Assembly (NCBI RefSeq): GCF_007489275.1
Contig: NZ_VLNR01000011.1
Location: 152,146 to 216,145, forward strand
Length of the DNA: 64,000 nucleotides
From: Aquimarina algiphila
GTDB taxonomy: Bacteria > Bacteroidota > Bacteroidia > Flavobacteriales > Flavobacteriaceae
Direction: 5' to 3'
Positions 55,744-63,774 of the stretch are shown piece after piece. The notes below the pieces were generated by a model. It ran no database searches and was not told the DNA's origin. It saw only the letters and a program-made list of their open reading frames with translations. Made by a program: the position numbers and the translations under genes. Every line of letters starts with the position of its first letter. Position 1 is the first letter of the stretch.

Positions 55744-56646
55744 TTATTTATTTATAAAGTAATCCCAAGTTGCTTTCGAGATATCTGATATCATTTTCTC
55801 GTTAGTTTCAAAACTTTCTGTTGATTCAGTGATAAATACACTTATGGTATAGTATTTCCCATTGGGGAGAAAAACAATTCCGATGTTGTTTACAGCGGCA
55901 GTTACCCCTGTTTCTTTATGTGCTCCGGACCAGCCCGTTTTATGCGCTACTATCGTTTCTTTAGGCAATTGTCCCCTTAATCTGTTCTTGCCTGTTTTGG
56001 TTCCTTTCATTACATTCCACACAAAGTCATGACTTTCTTGGGTAAGTAATCTATTACTGTTTTTATAAAACGTTGTTAGGATCCTATTAGCTTCTTTTGG
56101 AGTTGTCCAATTTAAAAACTGTAAATCCCAATTATTTTGCATGGTTTCTTCATTTATTTTAACAGAAAAATCTTTAAAACCGAGACTAGAAAAATAATTT
56201 TCAACAGTTTGAGGTTCTCCAAGAAGTCTTAGTAGTACATCACAACCTACATTGTCACTTAAAGCAACTGTATATTTTATAATTTCTGCAATGCTAAGTA
56301 TGACTCCTTCAGAATATTTTTTTCGTATTGGACTCCATAGGCCAGGCAATAACTCACTTTTCTTGATATCAATTTTTTGATCTAAAGAAAGATTGCCTTT
56401 ATCTATTTCAGATAAAATTGTCAAAGCAATTGGAAACTTAAACACACTTTGCATAGGAAAGTGTCTTTGACCATTGATATTCAAAGTATCTTTAATTTCC
56501 ATCCCATTAATTGCGACACCAACAATTGCATTTTTGGAATTTATAATATCCTCAATTTTCTGTTTTAATGTTTCAATTTTTTGCGAATATCCTTGTGTGA
56601 AAACTATTAAAAAGAGTACAAATGTTATAGATGTTTTTTTTACCAT
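55744..56646 (-). CDS. Class A (subclass A2-like) beta-lactamase
   Basis: Protein of 300 residues with a signal peptide (ITFVLFLIVFTQGYSQ). The active site is complete: SVFK at Ser67-Lys70, SDN at 130-132, Glu167 with Asn171 in the omega loop (EETMQNNWDLQF) and KTG at 236-238 (HKTGWSG). The QSVFKFP and ENYFSSLGFKDF sections and the inserted omega-loop spacing fit subclass A2 enzymes of Bacteroidota (CfxA/PER/CepA type). It should hydrolyse penicillins and perhaps cephalosporins in the periplasm; the spectrum is not readable from sequence. It is a single-gene unit flanked by attC-like hairpins 3 and 4, the position of a cassette gene. Confidence 0.93.
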   Translation of the reverse strand: MVKKTSITFVLFLIVFTQGYSQKIETLKQKIEDIINSKNAIVGVAINGMEIKDTLNINGQRHFPMQSVFKFPIALTILSEIDKGNLSLDQKIDIKKSELLPGLWSPIRKKYSEGVILSIAEIIKYTVALSDNVGCDVLLRLLGEPQTVENYFSSLGFKDFSVKINEETMQNNWDLQFLNWTTPKEANRILTTFYKNSNRLLTQESHDFVWNVMKGTKTGKNRLRGQLPKETIVAHKTGWSGAHKETGVTAAVNNIGIVFLPNGKYYTISVFITESTESFETNEKMISDISKATWDYFINK

Positions 56647-56666
56647 AATTTTTTGTTTTGCTTGCA

Positions 56667-56732
56667 GGTAACGGTGAGTATAAGAAACATAGGACAGGAG
56701 ACCTGTACCAAGTTTCGATTTGATACTAAGCC
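56667..56732. repeat. attC-like imperfect hairpin 4
   Basis: GGTAAC at the left edge (56667-56672); arms AGTATAAGAAAC (56678-56689) and GTTTCGATTTGATACT (56712-56727) with an inner ACAGG/CCTGT pair. The AGTATAAGAAAC arm shares GTATAAGAAAC with hairpin 3. It lies 19 bases after the mogA stop and 21 before the beta-lactamase start. Confidence 0.65.
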
Positions 56733-56750
56733 AAATATAATATTTTGCTT

Positions 56751-57278
56751 TTATTTTTTTTTAGGCCTGAATGGTTTTATTACATTTTCATTGCATTTTA
56801 AAAATGGGCCATTCATAAGATCTATACAATATGGGATAGCAGGAAAAACAGCATCTAAACATTCTCTAATTGACTTTGGTTTTCCAGGTAAATTAATAAT
56901 TAAACTACTACCTCTAAGCCCAGCAGTTTGTCTAGAAAGAATAGCTGTCGGTACAAACTTCATAGATTCAGCTCTCATAAGTTCTCCAAATCCCGGCATC
57001 ATCCTGTCACAAACCGCAGTAGTTGCTTCAGGTGTAACATCTCTTTTAGCTGGTCCTGTACCTCCAGTTGTAATAACCAAGCAACAATTATCATTATCAA
57101 CCATATTAATGATGGTTTTTTCTATGATTTCTTGTTCATCTGGGATTATTTGATATACTTCTTCCCATTCCGAAATTAAATAATCGTTTAGTGTATTAAT
57201 AATTGCTTTTCCACTAACATCCTTATAAATCCCTGCACTTGCTCTATCGCTTACCGTTATTATTCCAATTTTATCCAT
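56751..57278 (-). CDS. mogA: MogA/MoaB-like molybdopterin adenylyltransferase
   Basis: Protein of 175 residues in one MoCF domain: IGIITVSDRASAGIYKDVSG, VITTGGTGPAKRDVTPEATT, MPGFGELMRAESMKFVPTA, RQTAGLRGSSLIINLPGKPK and a C-terminal DAVFPAIPYCIDLMNG. The GGTGP loop and NLPGKP are the MogA signature. It adenylates molybdopterin for molybdate insertion. No other moa/moe genes are near, so this is an isolated copy, possibly additional to a chromosomal one, and sits alone between two attC-like repeats. Confidence 0.9.
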   Translation of the reverse strand: MDKIGIITVSDRASAGIYKDVSGKAIINTLNDYLISEWEEVYQIIPDEQEIIEKTIINMVDNDNCCLVITTGGTGPAKRDVTPEATTAVCDRMMPGFGELMRAESMKFVPTAILSRQTAGLRGSSLIINLPGKPKSIRECLDAVFPAIPYCIDLMNGPFLKCNENVIKPFRPKKK

Positions 57279-57339
57279 CTACAAATTTTCTTACTCTATT
57301 TAATTTTGTTATGTCCGTTTTGTTATTTTTTAGCTTGCA

Positions 57340-57390
57340 GCTAACATCCCGTGTAATAGTGTTTTAATACATTTTTACATTTTGTTAGCA
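57340..57390. repeat. attC-like short hairpin 5
   Basis: GCTAACA (57340-57346) and TGTTAGC (57383-57389) are perfect arms; an inner TGTA/TACA pair (57352-57355, 57368-57371) follows. Right edge GTTAGCA, left edge TTGCAGCTAAC. About 51 bases, close to the size of the smallest integron attC sites. It covers the stop codon of the gene at 57375. Confidence 0.7.
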
Positions 57391-58538
57391 AATGTAAATT
57401 TTACTTTGATCTCCTTCACTTTGTTTTTCGAATTGAAATAAAAATCCCATATTTCTTGATTTTTAGTACCTCTATTTACAATGACTTTATCATCGTCTAT
57501 AAGATTAAAATTATTTATTTGAACCTCTTTTTTCTTCAAACCATAGTAAAATGAAAGAAAATCAGACAGCCCTGTTTGATTCTCATATTTAATTTTATAA
57601 TCCTTAGTAAAGAAACTTACGAATTCATTATTGCGATTATCATGGTCGCTACCTAATTCTTCCTGTAAAAACCCCATAAATAATTTTAATATCGTTTTAC
57701 GTTTCCCTTTTTTAGACTTTTCATTAGTACGGTTGTCAATATAGCTTTGAAGATCAAAATTAAATGCATTTTCTTCAATGTCACAGTTTTTAAAATTGAC
57801 ATATAGAGGCATGCCCAAAAAAGAATAAATCAAGTTCTTTGACTGATTATTCTCTATTCTACAATTCTGGAATAATAGATCACTTATATCTGAATAAATA
57901 ACTGATTCACCCCAATCGTGATTTTCATAAATATCACAATCTTTAAACTTTATTTTAGTGGAATTTACCGTGTAAATGGCATAAAAAACGTTATTGAAAA
58001 TTTCAACATTGTTAAATTTTACATTATTCGTACCTATCAAAGTAGCTCCGATACCACCACTCCCATTTAAATGACAATTATTTATAGATATATTATTGGA
58101 TAATAAAACGGATAATACCGCCCCATTACAAGTTGGAAGTGTATGAAAAATAGAAAAGCCCTCCAATATAATTTCTTTACAGTTTTTGAAACTTAGAATA
58201 TTGTCAAAGTCATTATTTGATATAATATCTGTGTGTTCTACACTTCGAATAATTAAATTTTCATATCCATTTAACACTATTCCTGATGCCAAAAAATAGC
58301 TTTTTGGTATTAATTTATAAGGCTCATCGTCTGTCCAATGCTCATAAAAATTCTCAATGTTTAATTCTTTTTCTAAATTTTCTAAAGTAAAATCAAGTAC
58401 TTTACACTTAACGATAATTTCAGTATTATTATCCAATGCCTCAAAAAACTCCTTCACATTACTAACCATGACTTGTTTATTAGAAGAAAAAACGTTGATA
58501 TAAATGAATAAGATAATTAGTGTACAGTAAATTTTCAT
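57375..58538 (-). CDS. Secreted parallel beta-helix (NosD-like) repeat protein
   Basis: Protein of 387 residues with a signal peptide (IYCTLIILFIYINVFSS). Residues of roughly 70-260 form short beta-helix coils (YENLIIRSVEHTDIISNNDF, NCHLNGSGGIGATLIGTNNV, FNNVEIFNNVFYAIYTVNST, KIKFKDCDIYENHDWGES). The last 100 residues are a separate mixed domain (ILKLFMGFLQEELGSDHDNR). It resembles right-handed beta-helix proteins of the pectate-lyase or NosD fold, but no catalytic residues are evident. Function unknown. Single-gene unit between hairpins 5 and 6. Confidence 0.75.
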   Translation of the reverse strand: MKIYCTLIILFIYINVFSSNKQVMVSNVKEFFEALDNNTEIIVKCKVLDFTLENLEKELNIENFYEHWTDDEPYKLIPKSYFLASGIVLNGYENLIIRSVEHTDIISNNDFDNILSFKNCKEIILEGFSIFHTLPTCNGAVLSVLLSNNISINNCHLNGSGGIGATLIGTNNVKFNNVEIFNNVFYAIYTVNSTKIKFKDCDIYENHDWGESVIYSDISDLLFQNCRIENNQSKNLIYSFLGMPLYVNFKNCDIEENAFNFDLQSYIDNRTNEKSKKGKRKTILKLFMGFLQEELGSDHDNRNNEFVSFFTKDYKIKYENQTGLSDFLSFYYGLKKKEVQINNFNLIDDDKVIVNRGTKNQEIWDFYFNSKNKVKEIKVKFTFANKM

Positions 58539-58549
58539 TTTTAATATTT

Positions 58550-58712
58550 GCTAACGTTTAATACATGAATCGAAGTAAGGTAAGTACCTCATAACCCATC
58601 GATCTATCTGCATGTTTTTTTTATTCAATTTATAAAAATCTAGCGCCATTGTAAATAGGAAATGACCTTTCGACCAAACAAATTGCTCTGATTTCATATT
58701 TGATGTTGTAAG
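58550..58712. repeat. attC-like long element 6
   Basis: Left part GCTAACGTTTAATACATGAATCGAAG (from 58550) pairs imperfectly with the right part CTCTGATTTCATATTTGATGTT ending in GTTGTAAG at 58705-58712. The same two ends recur in element 7. It overlaps the stop of the gene at 58694 and lies 12 bases upstream of the next gene's ATG. Confidence 0.7.
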
Positions 58713-59485
58713 GCGTTTTTAATTTCCTTTGATTGAGTTATAAAATTAGAAACATCTTTCGCCCAAATTTGATATGTTGTTTTTGATGGATGAACTCCAT
58801 CACTAAAAAAATCAGCCGGTTCTATTTTGAGATTAAGCCTTTCGATAAGATCTACACAATTAATCTCGCGCGCATAATAGTATACTTGCTCAAAATCTTT
58901 CACTATAGTTTCTAATTCTTTTCCAAGAATATTAACTAGATTTCCTATTGTAAATTTTATTAGAGAAGTAAACGCTGGAAATTCTTTAATTGGAGGCATA
59001 TTTATAAATACAATGGGAACTCCTTTAAATTTATGCCTTATGCTTTTAATAAGTTCTCGAACATCTCTATTCCATTTTTTCGGAGTGTTTAATTCAAAGG
59101 CATCATTCCCTCCAAGACCAATTACAATGAAGTCAATTGATTTTTCGGTAATAAGGTTAATAATTTTTTCTTTTACTCTTTTTGCAGTATATCCACTTTT
59201 TGCATAAACTTTCCAATCAATATTTGTTTTAAGTTCATTTGCCAATTCATTCGCCAAAGATCCTGTAAAACCTTCTTGGTGGGTACTAACACCTACACCT
59301 GCAATAGTGCTTTCTCCAATAGTTAGCATTCGGAGTGTTTTTTCAGAAGAAGCAGAAGATAAGCCATTAATCCCTTTTGCTTCAGGTAATTTTGGGACGC
59401 TCGTCTTTATTTTTTTACCTTGAAGATACATTAATGGTAAAAGTGGAATCGCTAATATCGATCCAAAAATATATTTTATGTTCAT
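58694..59485 (-). CDS. SGNH/GDSL-family esterase
   Basis: Protein of 263 residues with an N-terminal hydrophobic anchor (YIFGSILAIPLLPLMYLQG). The SGNH blocks are present: TIGESTIAGVGVS (block I, GES with catalytic Ser), SGYTAKRV, VIGLGGNDAF (block III with Asn) and FSDGVHPSKTTYQIWA (block V with Asp and His). It should be a lipase/esterase or carbohydrate deacetylase at the membrane. Single-gene unit flanked by elements 6 and 7. Confidence 0.87.
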   Translation of the reverse strand: MNIKYIFGSILAIPLLPLMYLQGKKIKTSVPKLPEAKGINGLSSASSEKTLRMLTIGESTIAGVGVSTHQEGFTGSLANELANELKTNIDWKVYAKSGYTAKRVKEKIINLITEKSIDFIVIGLGGNDAFELNTPKKWNRDVRELIKSIRHKFKGVPIVFINMPPIKEFPAFTSLIKFTIGNLVNILGKELETIVKDFEQVYYYAREINCVDLIERLNLKIEPADFFSDGVHPSKTTYQIWAKDVSNFITQSKEIKNALQHQI

Positions 59486-59503
59486 TTTTTTTGTTTAAAT
59501 GAC

Positions 59504-59673
59504 TTACAACTTTTAATATATGTATCGTAGTGAGGTAAATTGTTACCTAACTTTGGATACTTCTGCGCAGATTTTATACTTTATTCAGCTTTAAAATTAC
59601 TGCTTCCTCATAAATATACAAGAACCAATCGATTAATCAATAATCAGCTATGATTACATATTTGATGTTATAT
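59504..59673. repeat. attC-like long element 7, homologous to element 6
   Basis: Left part TTACAACTTTTAATATATGTATCGTAG (from 59504) pairs imperfectly with CTATGATTACATATTTGATGTT ending GTTATAT at 59667-59673. Both ends align with element 6 (TTTAATA-ATG-ATCG-AG and CATATTTGATGTT). It starts 19 bases before the SGNH gene's ATG and ends 9 bases before the stop of the MBL gene. Confidence 0.7.
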
Positions 59674-59681
59674 GTTTTCAT

Positions 59682-60377
59682 CTATTTGTTTTTCATATAT
59701 TCACTTAGTCTTTCCTTTCCGTTTCCAATAATTATTTCATAATGAAAGGGGTAAACAGTCATAAAATCATATTCTAATAATTTTCTACAACTTGCCATTC
59801 TGTCATCCAAATTTTCATAATCAGATTGACTTTCTTGGCTAAAATCTATTATTTCGCCTTTTTTATTACCGTAAAAAGTGTCGCCTGAAAATAAAGTTTT
59901 TGTATTTTTTTCCAATACACATATCGCTCCAGCACTGTGTCCTGGAGTATATATTACCTCTATATTTTCCGCAAAATCCGGCATTTCTGTAAAAAATACG
60001 TTAGGCTTCATTTTCAACCAAGGATGATTTATGTCTGCTTTATGTGCGTAAATCTTTAGTCCGATTTTTTCTTGCCATTCGGTACCATCTGATATTCCAC
60101 ATGAGCCATGTGAAATAATCGCAAAAACTGGCTTATCAAAAGAAAGTATAAATTTTTCGATCTCCTCAGAATATGCAGGGATGTCAAATAGTAATACTTT
60201 GTCCTTTAATTCAATCAAATATGTATGGACTTTTTCTCTGTAAAAATATTGGTTGTTTATTTCGTAAATATCCGTTTGCAGTTTCGTGTAAACTGGTTCA
60301 TTGTTCATATTACAAAAACTGAAAAATAAGGCAAAAATTATTGAGTGTCGTTTTCTTTTTAACTTTAAAATTATCAA
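59682..60377 (-). CDS. Metallo-beta-lactamase-fold protein with altered metal motif
   Basis: Protein of 231 residues. The start at 60377 gives a basic-hydrophobic leader ending FFSFC, a possible lipoprotein signal; ATG at 60308 would give a cytoplasmic form. The MBL fold is seen in VKLLFDIPAYSE-like, YTPGHSAGAICVL, LFSGDTFYGNK and VYPFHYEII. The usual HxHxDH metal motif after the second strand is replaced by SHGSCGISDG, which lacks most zinc ligands, so activity on two metals is doubtful. It is 6 bases after the FMN-binding gene and last in a three-gene operon. Confidence 0.75.
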   Translation of the reverse strand: MIILKLKRKRHSIIFALFFSFCNMNNEPVYTKLQTDIYEINNQYFYREKVHTYLIELKDKVLLFDIPAYSEEIEKFILSFDKPVFAIISHGSCGISDGTEWQEKIGLKIYAHKADINHPWLKMKPNVFFTEMPDFAENIEVIYTPGHSAGAICVLEKNTKTLFSGDTFYGNKKGEIIDFSQESQSDYENLDDRMASCRKLLEYDFMTVYPFHYEIIIGNGKERLSEYMKNK

Positions 60378-60383
60378 AAATTT

Positions 60384-61481
60384 TCAAAGTTTATCTTTCC
60401 ACTTTTGGTGAAATTTATTTATTTGATGTTCCTGTAATTTAGATAACTTTTGTTCCTTTAAAAACCAAAATACCCGCCGGGCAATCAAAAAATCATTACT
60501 ATACAAGAGAGCAAATAACTGAGAAATTCCTTCTTGTGTTATTCCGTTTTTTTCTATTAAAATTCTTAAAAACAAATCAATTTCCTGATAAGTCAATTTA
60601 TGAACTGGTAGGTTTAATTCGTTAAAAAAATCAGGAGATGGATTTTGAGAGGTTTGTAATATTGCATTGAAACATAACAAGCGATTGGTTTTGTTAGCAT
60701 GAGGAATTAATTGCTGCATTGCATTGAGATAAATCAATTTTGGAGCATTTTCCCAATAAGGTAAACTAGGTTTTAATAATTCTGTATTTACTTCAATGGC
60801 TCTTAGCATCAATTCATTTGTTCTTTTTGAAAAATCCTTTCGCCTTGTCAACTGCTCGATTGCAAAGTGTTGATGATTATTTTGCTGTAAAAGATATTGT
60901 AATTCTGAAATGGAATAGGCATCACCTGTGATATTGCGAATAATTTTTTTGGCTTCACTATGTGCCCAATGCCAAAGCGAGTAACAAGTCCAGACTGCAC
61001 CTTGGACATAAGCTGATCTTTCTACCAAAATAGTTGCACCTGTCATTGCATCTATACCTTCACTAGCAATTGTTCCTACAATTTCACTTTTATAAACATC
61101 CTGTAAAGGAGAATTTTTATCTTTTAAAATTGTGTTTAATTTATCATAATCAATAGCTGAAAAAAATTCACCTCCTGCCTTTTCCAATTCTATCCCTTCG
61201 GGTAATTCAAGCCTATCATAACGCCCAAATTTATCCCAATAAATCCGTACTAAATCTACTCGACATTGCTTATCTCCACAAACCACCGATTCAACATCCA
61301 TATAAAATTCTTGTGGTTTACCTTCTTCATCTTGTAATTCTACTAATATACATTCAGTATGTTCTGTTAAACTAATACCTTTATGTATGACTTTAATTTG
61401 ATGTTTTATTTCATTAGTAGAAGATGCACTCAAATTAAAACATAAGTTGATTACAACTAGTATGTTAAAAAACGTTATCAT
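60384..61481 (-). CDS. Secreted protein with FMN-binding (flavinylation) motif
   Basis: Start set at 61481 (MITFFNILVVINLCFNLSAS), giving a signal peptide; the frame from 61505 overlaps the upstream gene by 13 bases. About 365 residues. An FMN-binding region includes VDLVRIYWDKFGRYDRLELP and IASEGIDAMTGATILV; DAMTGAT fits the ApbE-type motif in which the Thr receives covalent FMN. The rest is helical. It lies between a Tat-exported FAD oxidoreductase and an MBL-fold gene, so it may pass electrons to or from that oxidoreductase in the periplasm. Cys residues VVCGDKQC could form a disulfide. Confidence 0.75.
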   Translation of the reverse strand: MITFFNILVVINLCFNLSASSTNEIKHQIKVIHKGISLTEHTECILVELQDEEGKPQEFYMDVESVVCGDKQCRVDLVRIYWDKFGRYDRLELPEGIELEKAGGEFFSAIDYDKLNTILKDKNSPLQDVYKSEIVGTIASEGIDAMTGATILVERSAYVQGAVWTCYSLWHWAHSEAKKIIRNITGDAYSISELQYLLQQNNHQHFAIEQLTRRKDFSKRTNELMLRAIEVNTELLKPSLPYWENAPKLIYLNAMQQLIPHANKTNRLLCFNAILQTSQNPSPDFFNELNLPVHKLTYQEIDLFLRILIEKNGITQEGISQLFALLYSNDFLIARRVFWFLKEQKLSKLQEHQINKFHQKWKDKL

Positions 61482-61492
61482 CTTAAAAATTT

Positions 61493-63454
61493 TTAGCTGT
61501 AACATCTAGCTTCAAATAACCTACAATTTTTATTTCCATAGGTCTCTTTTAAATTAATACGAATAGCTGAAGTTTCAATTTTTTCAAAATAGAACTTAAT
61601 TAATCGAGTTCTATTTTTTTCAATTGTTCCAACTTTTATCCACTTTCCATTTACACGTGCTTCAGCATCTAATGATTTTAGTAATTCTTTGGGAATTTGG
61701 GTGGTGTAAACATCATTTTCCAAACTATCTCTACGTAGCATTATATTGCGTTTAACATTGGTGTCACATTTGATTTCAATTTTAGAAATACTCTGGCGTT
61801 CATCCCATTCGATTTGTACTTGTGCTGGTAAGCCTTCAGATTGCCAATGATGATCCTTTCCATTATAATCTCGTGACCATCCATCATTTAATAATTTAGG
61901 ATCACCCGAAGATGTGCTTGACGCAAATATTAATTTTGCTTTTTTAACCAGATTGTTTTTATCGTTTGCAGGCCTATAAGGAATAAAGGCATCATCTCTT
62001 AGTAATTGTTCTTGTAATTCTGTAATATTTTTTTGACCTAACTCACGAGGTAACACATTTTTTTTCGCACATAAAGCAGCAGCTGTTCCAACTGCTTGCC
62101 CTTCTAAGGCACATGTTGCCATAATACGAGAAGAAGACAGGGCAATATGTGTTTGGCTAATATTTCGACCTGCAAATAAGAGGTTAGGTACATTTTTAGA
62201 ATATAATGAACGAAAAGGAATTTGATACGGTTCTTCAAAATATTGATGAAAATAACTTGGTGGTTCACTTAAATTTTCAATACCACCTGGGTTGTGTTCA
62301 TCTAATGACCATCCTCCAAATGCTACTGCATCTGAAAATTGTTTATTACCTAACATATCAGGTTCACAAAGAATATAATCACCAATAAATCGGCGACTCT
62401 CACGTTTACCAGGTAAAGAAGAAACCCAATCTAAAGCGTAATTTTCGGTTTCTGGAAAATCACCTGAATTCTTCATGTAATCCCAAACTCCATAAGCATA
62501 ACCTAAGAGTTTATGTTTATTATCCTCAAATTCGCCGATAATATCATTATCGCTCCCTAATTCGACCCACCAAAAACCTAATTCGAATGGTTTTAATTGT
62601 CTTCCTTTATGAGATTTTTCAGCATCATATTTTATTGTAAAATGTGGCGCTTCAAAAGGCATTGGACGTCCCATATCTTTTGACCCAAGAAGAACAGTAG
62701 AACCCATCTGCCAACCATCTTCTTTTTCAGGAGCATATTTTTCATTAAATTCTGAAGATGCTTCTCTACCAGTTCGATACAAGGCTCCTGCAGTAGCTCC
62801 TAATAAACCATCACCAGAACAGTCAATAAATAAATCAGCTTCAATAGTAAATTCTGTTTCTGTTGTCGATTGCCAACAATAGGCAGCTTTTATTTTACCA
62901 TCATCTGACATAATAGCTCTTATTGCAGAGGTATTGAGTTTTACATCCAGATTTTTTTCTCGAGTAATGAAATCATACAAAATATGATCCCAAACGGGAT
63001 ACGCATCTTGTGGGTTATGAAAACGATTATGTAATAAAATTTCTTCAATAATGCCTGTTTCTCGTTCAGGTAGACCATTTTTTAAATGATTAACGCCGTT
63101 TAAATGTACGCGAATTTCACTTGAAGAATTACCTCCTAAAACTGGGCGATCTTGTACTAATACAACTTTAGCACCATTTCTTGCAGCCGAAATAGCTGCA
63201 CACATACCTGCAGCTCCTCCACCAATAACAGCAACATCATAAGTTAGCGTTTTACGTCGATCAGGTCTAGGTTTTTTGCCAGTACCCATTTGATGCCATT
63301 GTTTAGGGTCGGTATTTCTATAAGGTTTTTCTGCTTCTGTATTATTTATATTGTTTGATGATTGAGCAGATATATCCGAAAAGCTAGTTAATGGAATTAT
63401 ACTTGCGCCTAATGCTCCTTTAACTGTGTTTTTGAAAAATTTTCTTCGCTTCAT
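61493..63454 (-). CDS. Tat-exported FAD-dependent oxidoreductase with C-terminal discoidin-like domain
   Basis: Protein of 653 residues. A twin-arginine signal (KRRKFFKNTVKGALGASIIP) shows export folded with cofactor. The FAD_oxidored domain has DVAVIGGGAAGMCAAISAAR (GxGxxG dinucleotide site), LVQDRPVLGGNSSSEIRVHL, LFIDCSGDGLLGATAGALYR and NLLFAGRNISQTHIALSSSR. The last 140 residues are beta-rich (HWQSEGLPAQVQIEWDERQS, IRINLKETYGNKNCRLFEA), like an F5/8 type C sugar-binding module. Such enzymes accompany carbohydrate degradation in Bacteroidota; the substrate is unknown. Head of the operon with FMN-binding and MBL genes. Confidence 0.87.
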   Translation of the reverse strand: MKRRKFFKNTVKGALGASIIPLTSFSDISAQSSNNINNTEAEKPYRNTDPKQWHQMGTGKKPRPDRRKTLTYDVAVIGGGAAGMCAAISAARNGAKVVLVQDRPVLGGNSSSEIRVHLNGVNHLKNGLPERETGIIEEILLHNRFHNPQDAYPVWDHILYDFITREKNLDVKLNTSAIRAIMSDDGKIKAAYCWQSTTETEFTIEADLFIDCSGDGLLGATAGALYRTGREASSEFNEKYAPEKEDGWQMGSTVLLGSKDMGRPMPFEAPHFTIKYDAEKSHKGRQLKPFELGFWWVELGSDNDIIGEFEDNKHKLLGYAYGVWDYMKNSGDFPETENYALDWVSSLPGKRESRRFIGDYILCEPDMLGNKQFSDAVAFGGWSLDEHNPGGIENLSEPPSYFHQYFEEPYQIPFRSLYSKNVPNLLFAGRNISQTHIALSSSRIMATCALEGQAVGTAAALCAKKNVLPRELGQKNITELQEQLLRDDAFIPYRPANDKNNLVKKAKLIFASSTSSGDPKLLNDGWSRDYNGKDHHWQSEGLPAQVQIEWDERQSISKIEIKCDTNVKRNIMLRRDSLENDVYTTQIPKELLKSLDAEARVNGKWIKVGTIEKNRTRLIKFYFEKIETSAIRINLKETYGNKNCRLFEARCYS

Positions 63455-63774
63455 AATTTCATGTAAATATTAACTAACTTTTACTTAGTCATTTTATCTC
63501 CGTTAAAGAAAATGTCTTTCATTTTCAGGTTTAATTTTTATCTACCCCCATTTAGGTAGTGATACTCAACGTCTCGGCTATGATTAGTCCAGTAATTAAA
63601 AATAGTGAACTTTCAATTAAACACTGAGTCAATTTTTTATTTTTGTTTTATCTTTTTTATTGTAAAGGCCAAATTTAAAAATTTGGTGGTCTTTGCAAGT
63701 AAATACAAACGTTTTGATAGCACTTACAAGCTATGTTTTATACACCGTGTTAGCGGTTATTTTTTCTTCTCAGG
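63455..63774. other. Gap upstream of the FAD operon
   Basis: About 320 bases without a gene. It holds a perfect palindrome CCAAATTT-AA-AAATTTGG at 63669-63686, the sequence TTTGCAAGTAAATACAA shared with hairpin 2, and attC-like hairpin 8 at 63704-63755. The FAD operon promoter must lie in the part next to 63454; no clear box was found. Confidence 0.5.
63704..63755. repeat. attC-like hairpin 8
   Basis: Left edge TACAAAC (63704-63710), right edge GTTAGCG (63749-63755), with an inner ATAGC/GCTAT stem. CACCGTGTTAGCG resembles the CCCGTGT and GTTAGCA parts of hairpin 5. It lies 20 bases after the VOC gene stop. Pairing is weaker than in hairpins 3-7. Confidence 0.45.

Noticed and set aside
56653..57153. 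166-residue plus-strand frame opposite mogA
   Set aside because: It covers the mogA coding strand and part of an attC-like hairpin; the MogA motifs on the minus strand are decisive.
52421..63755. Calling the region a proven integron
   Set aside because: No integron integrase, attI or recombination evidence is in the window, and several repeat edges deviate from RYYYAAC/GTTRRRY, so it is reported only as a candidate.
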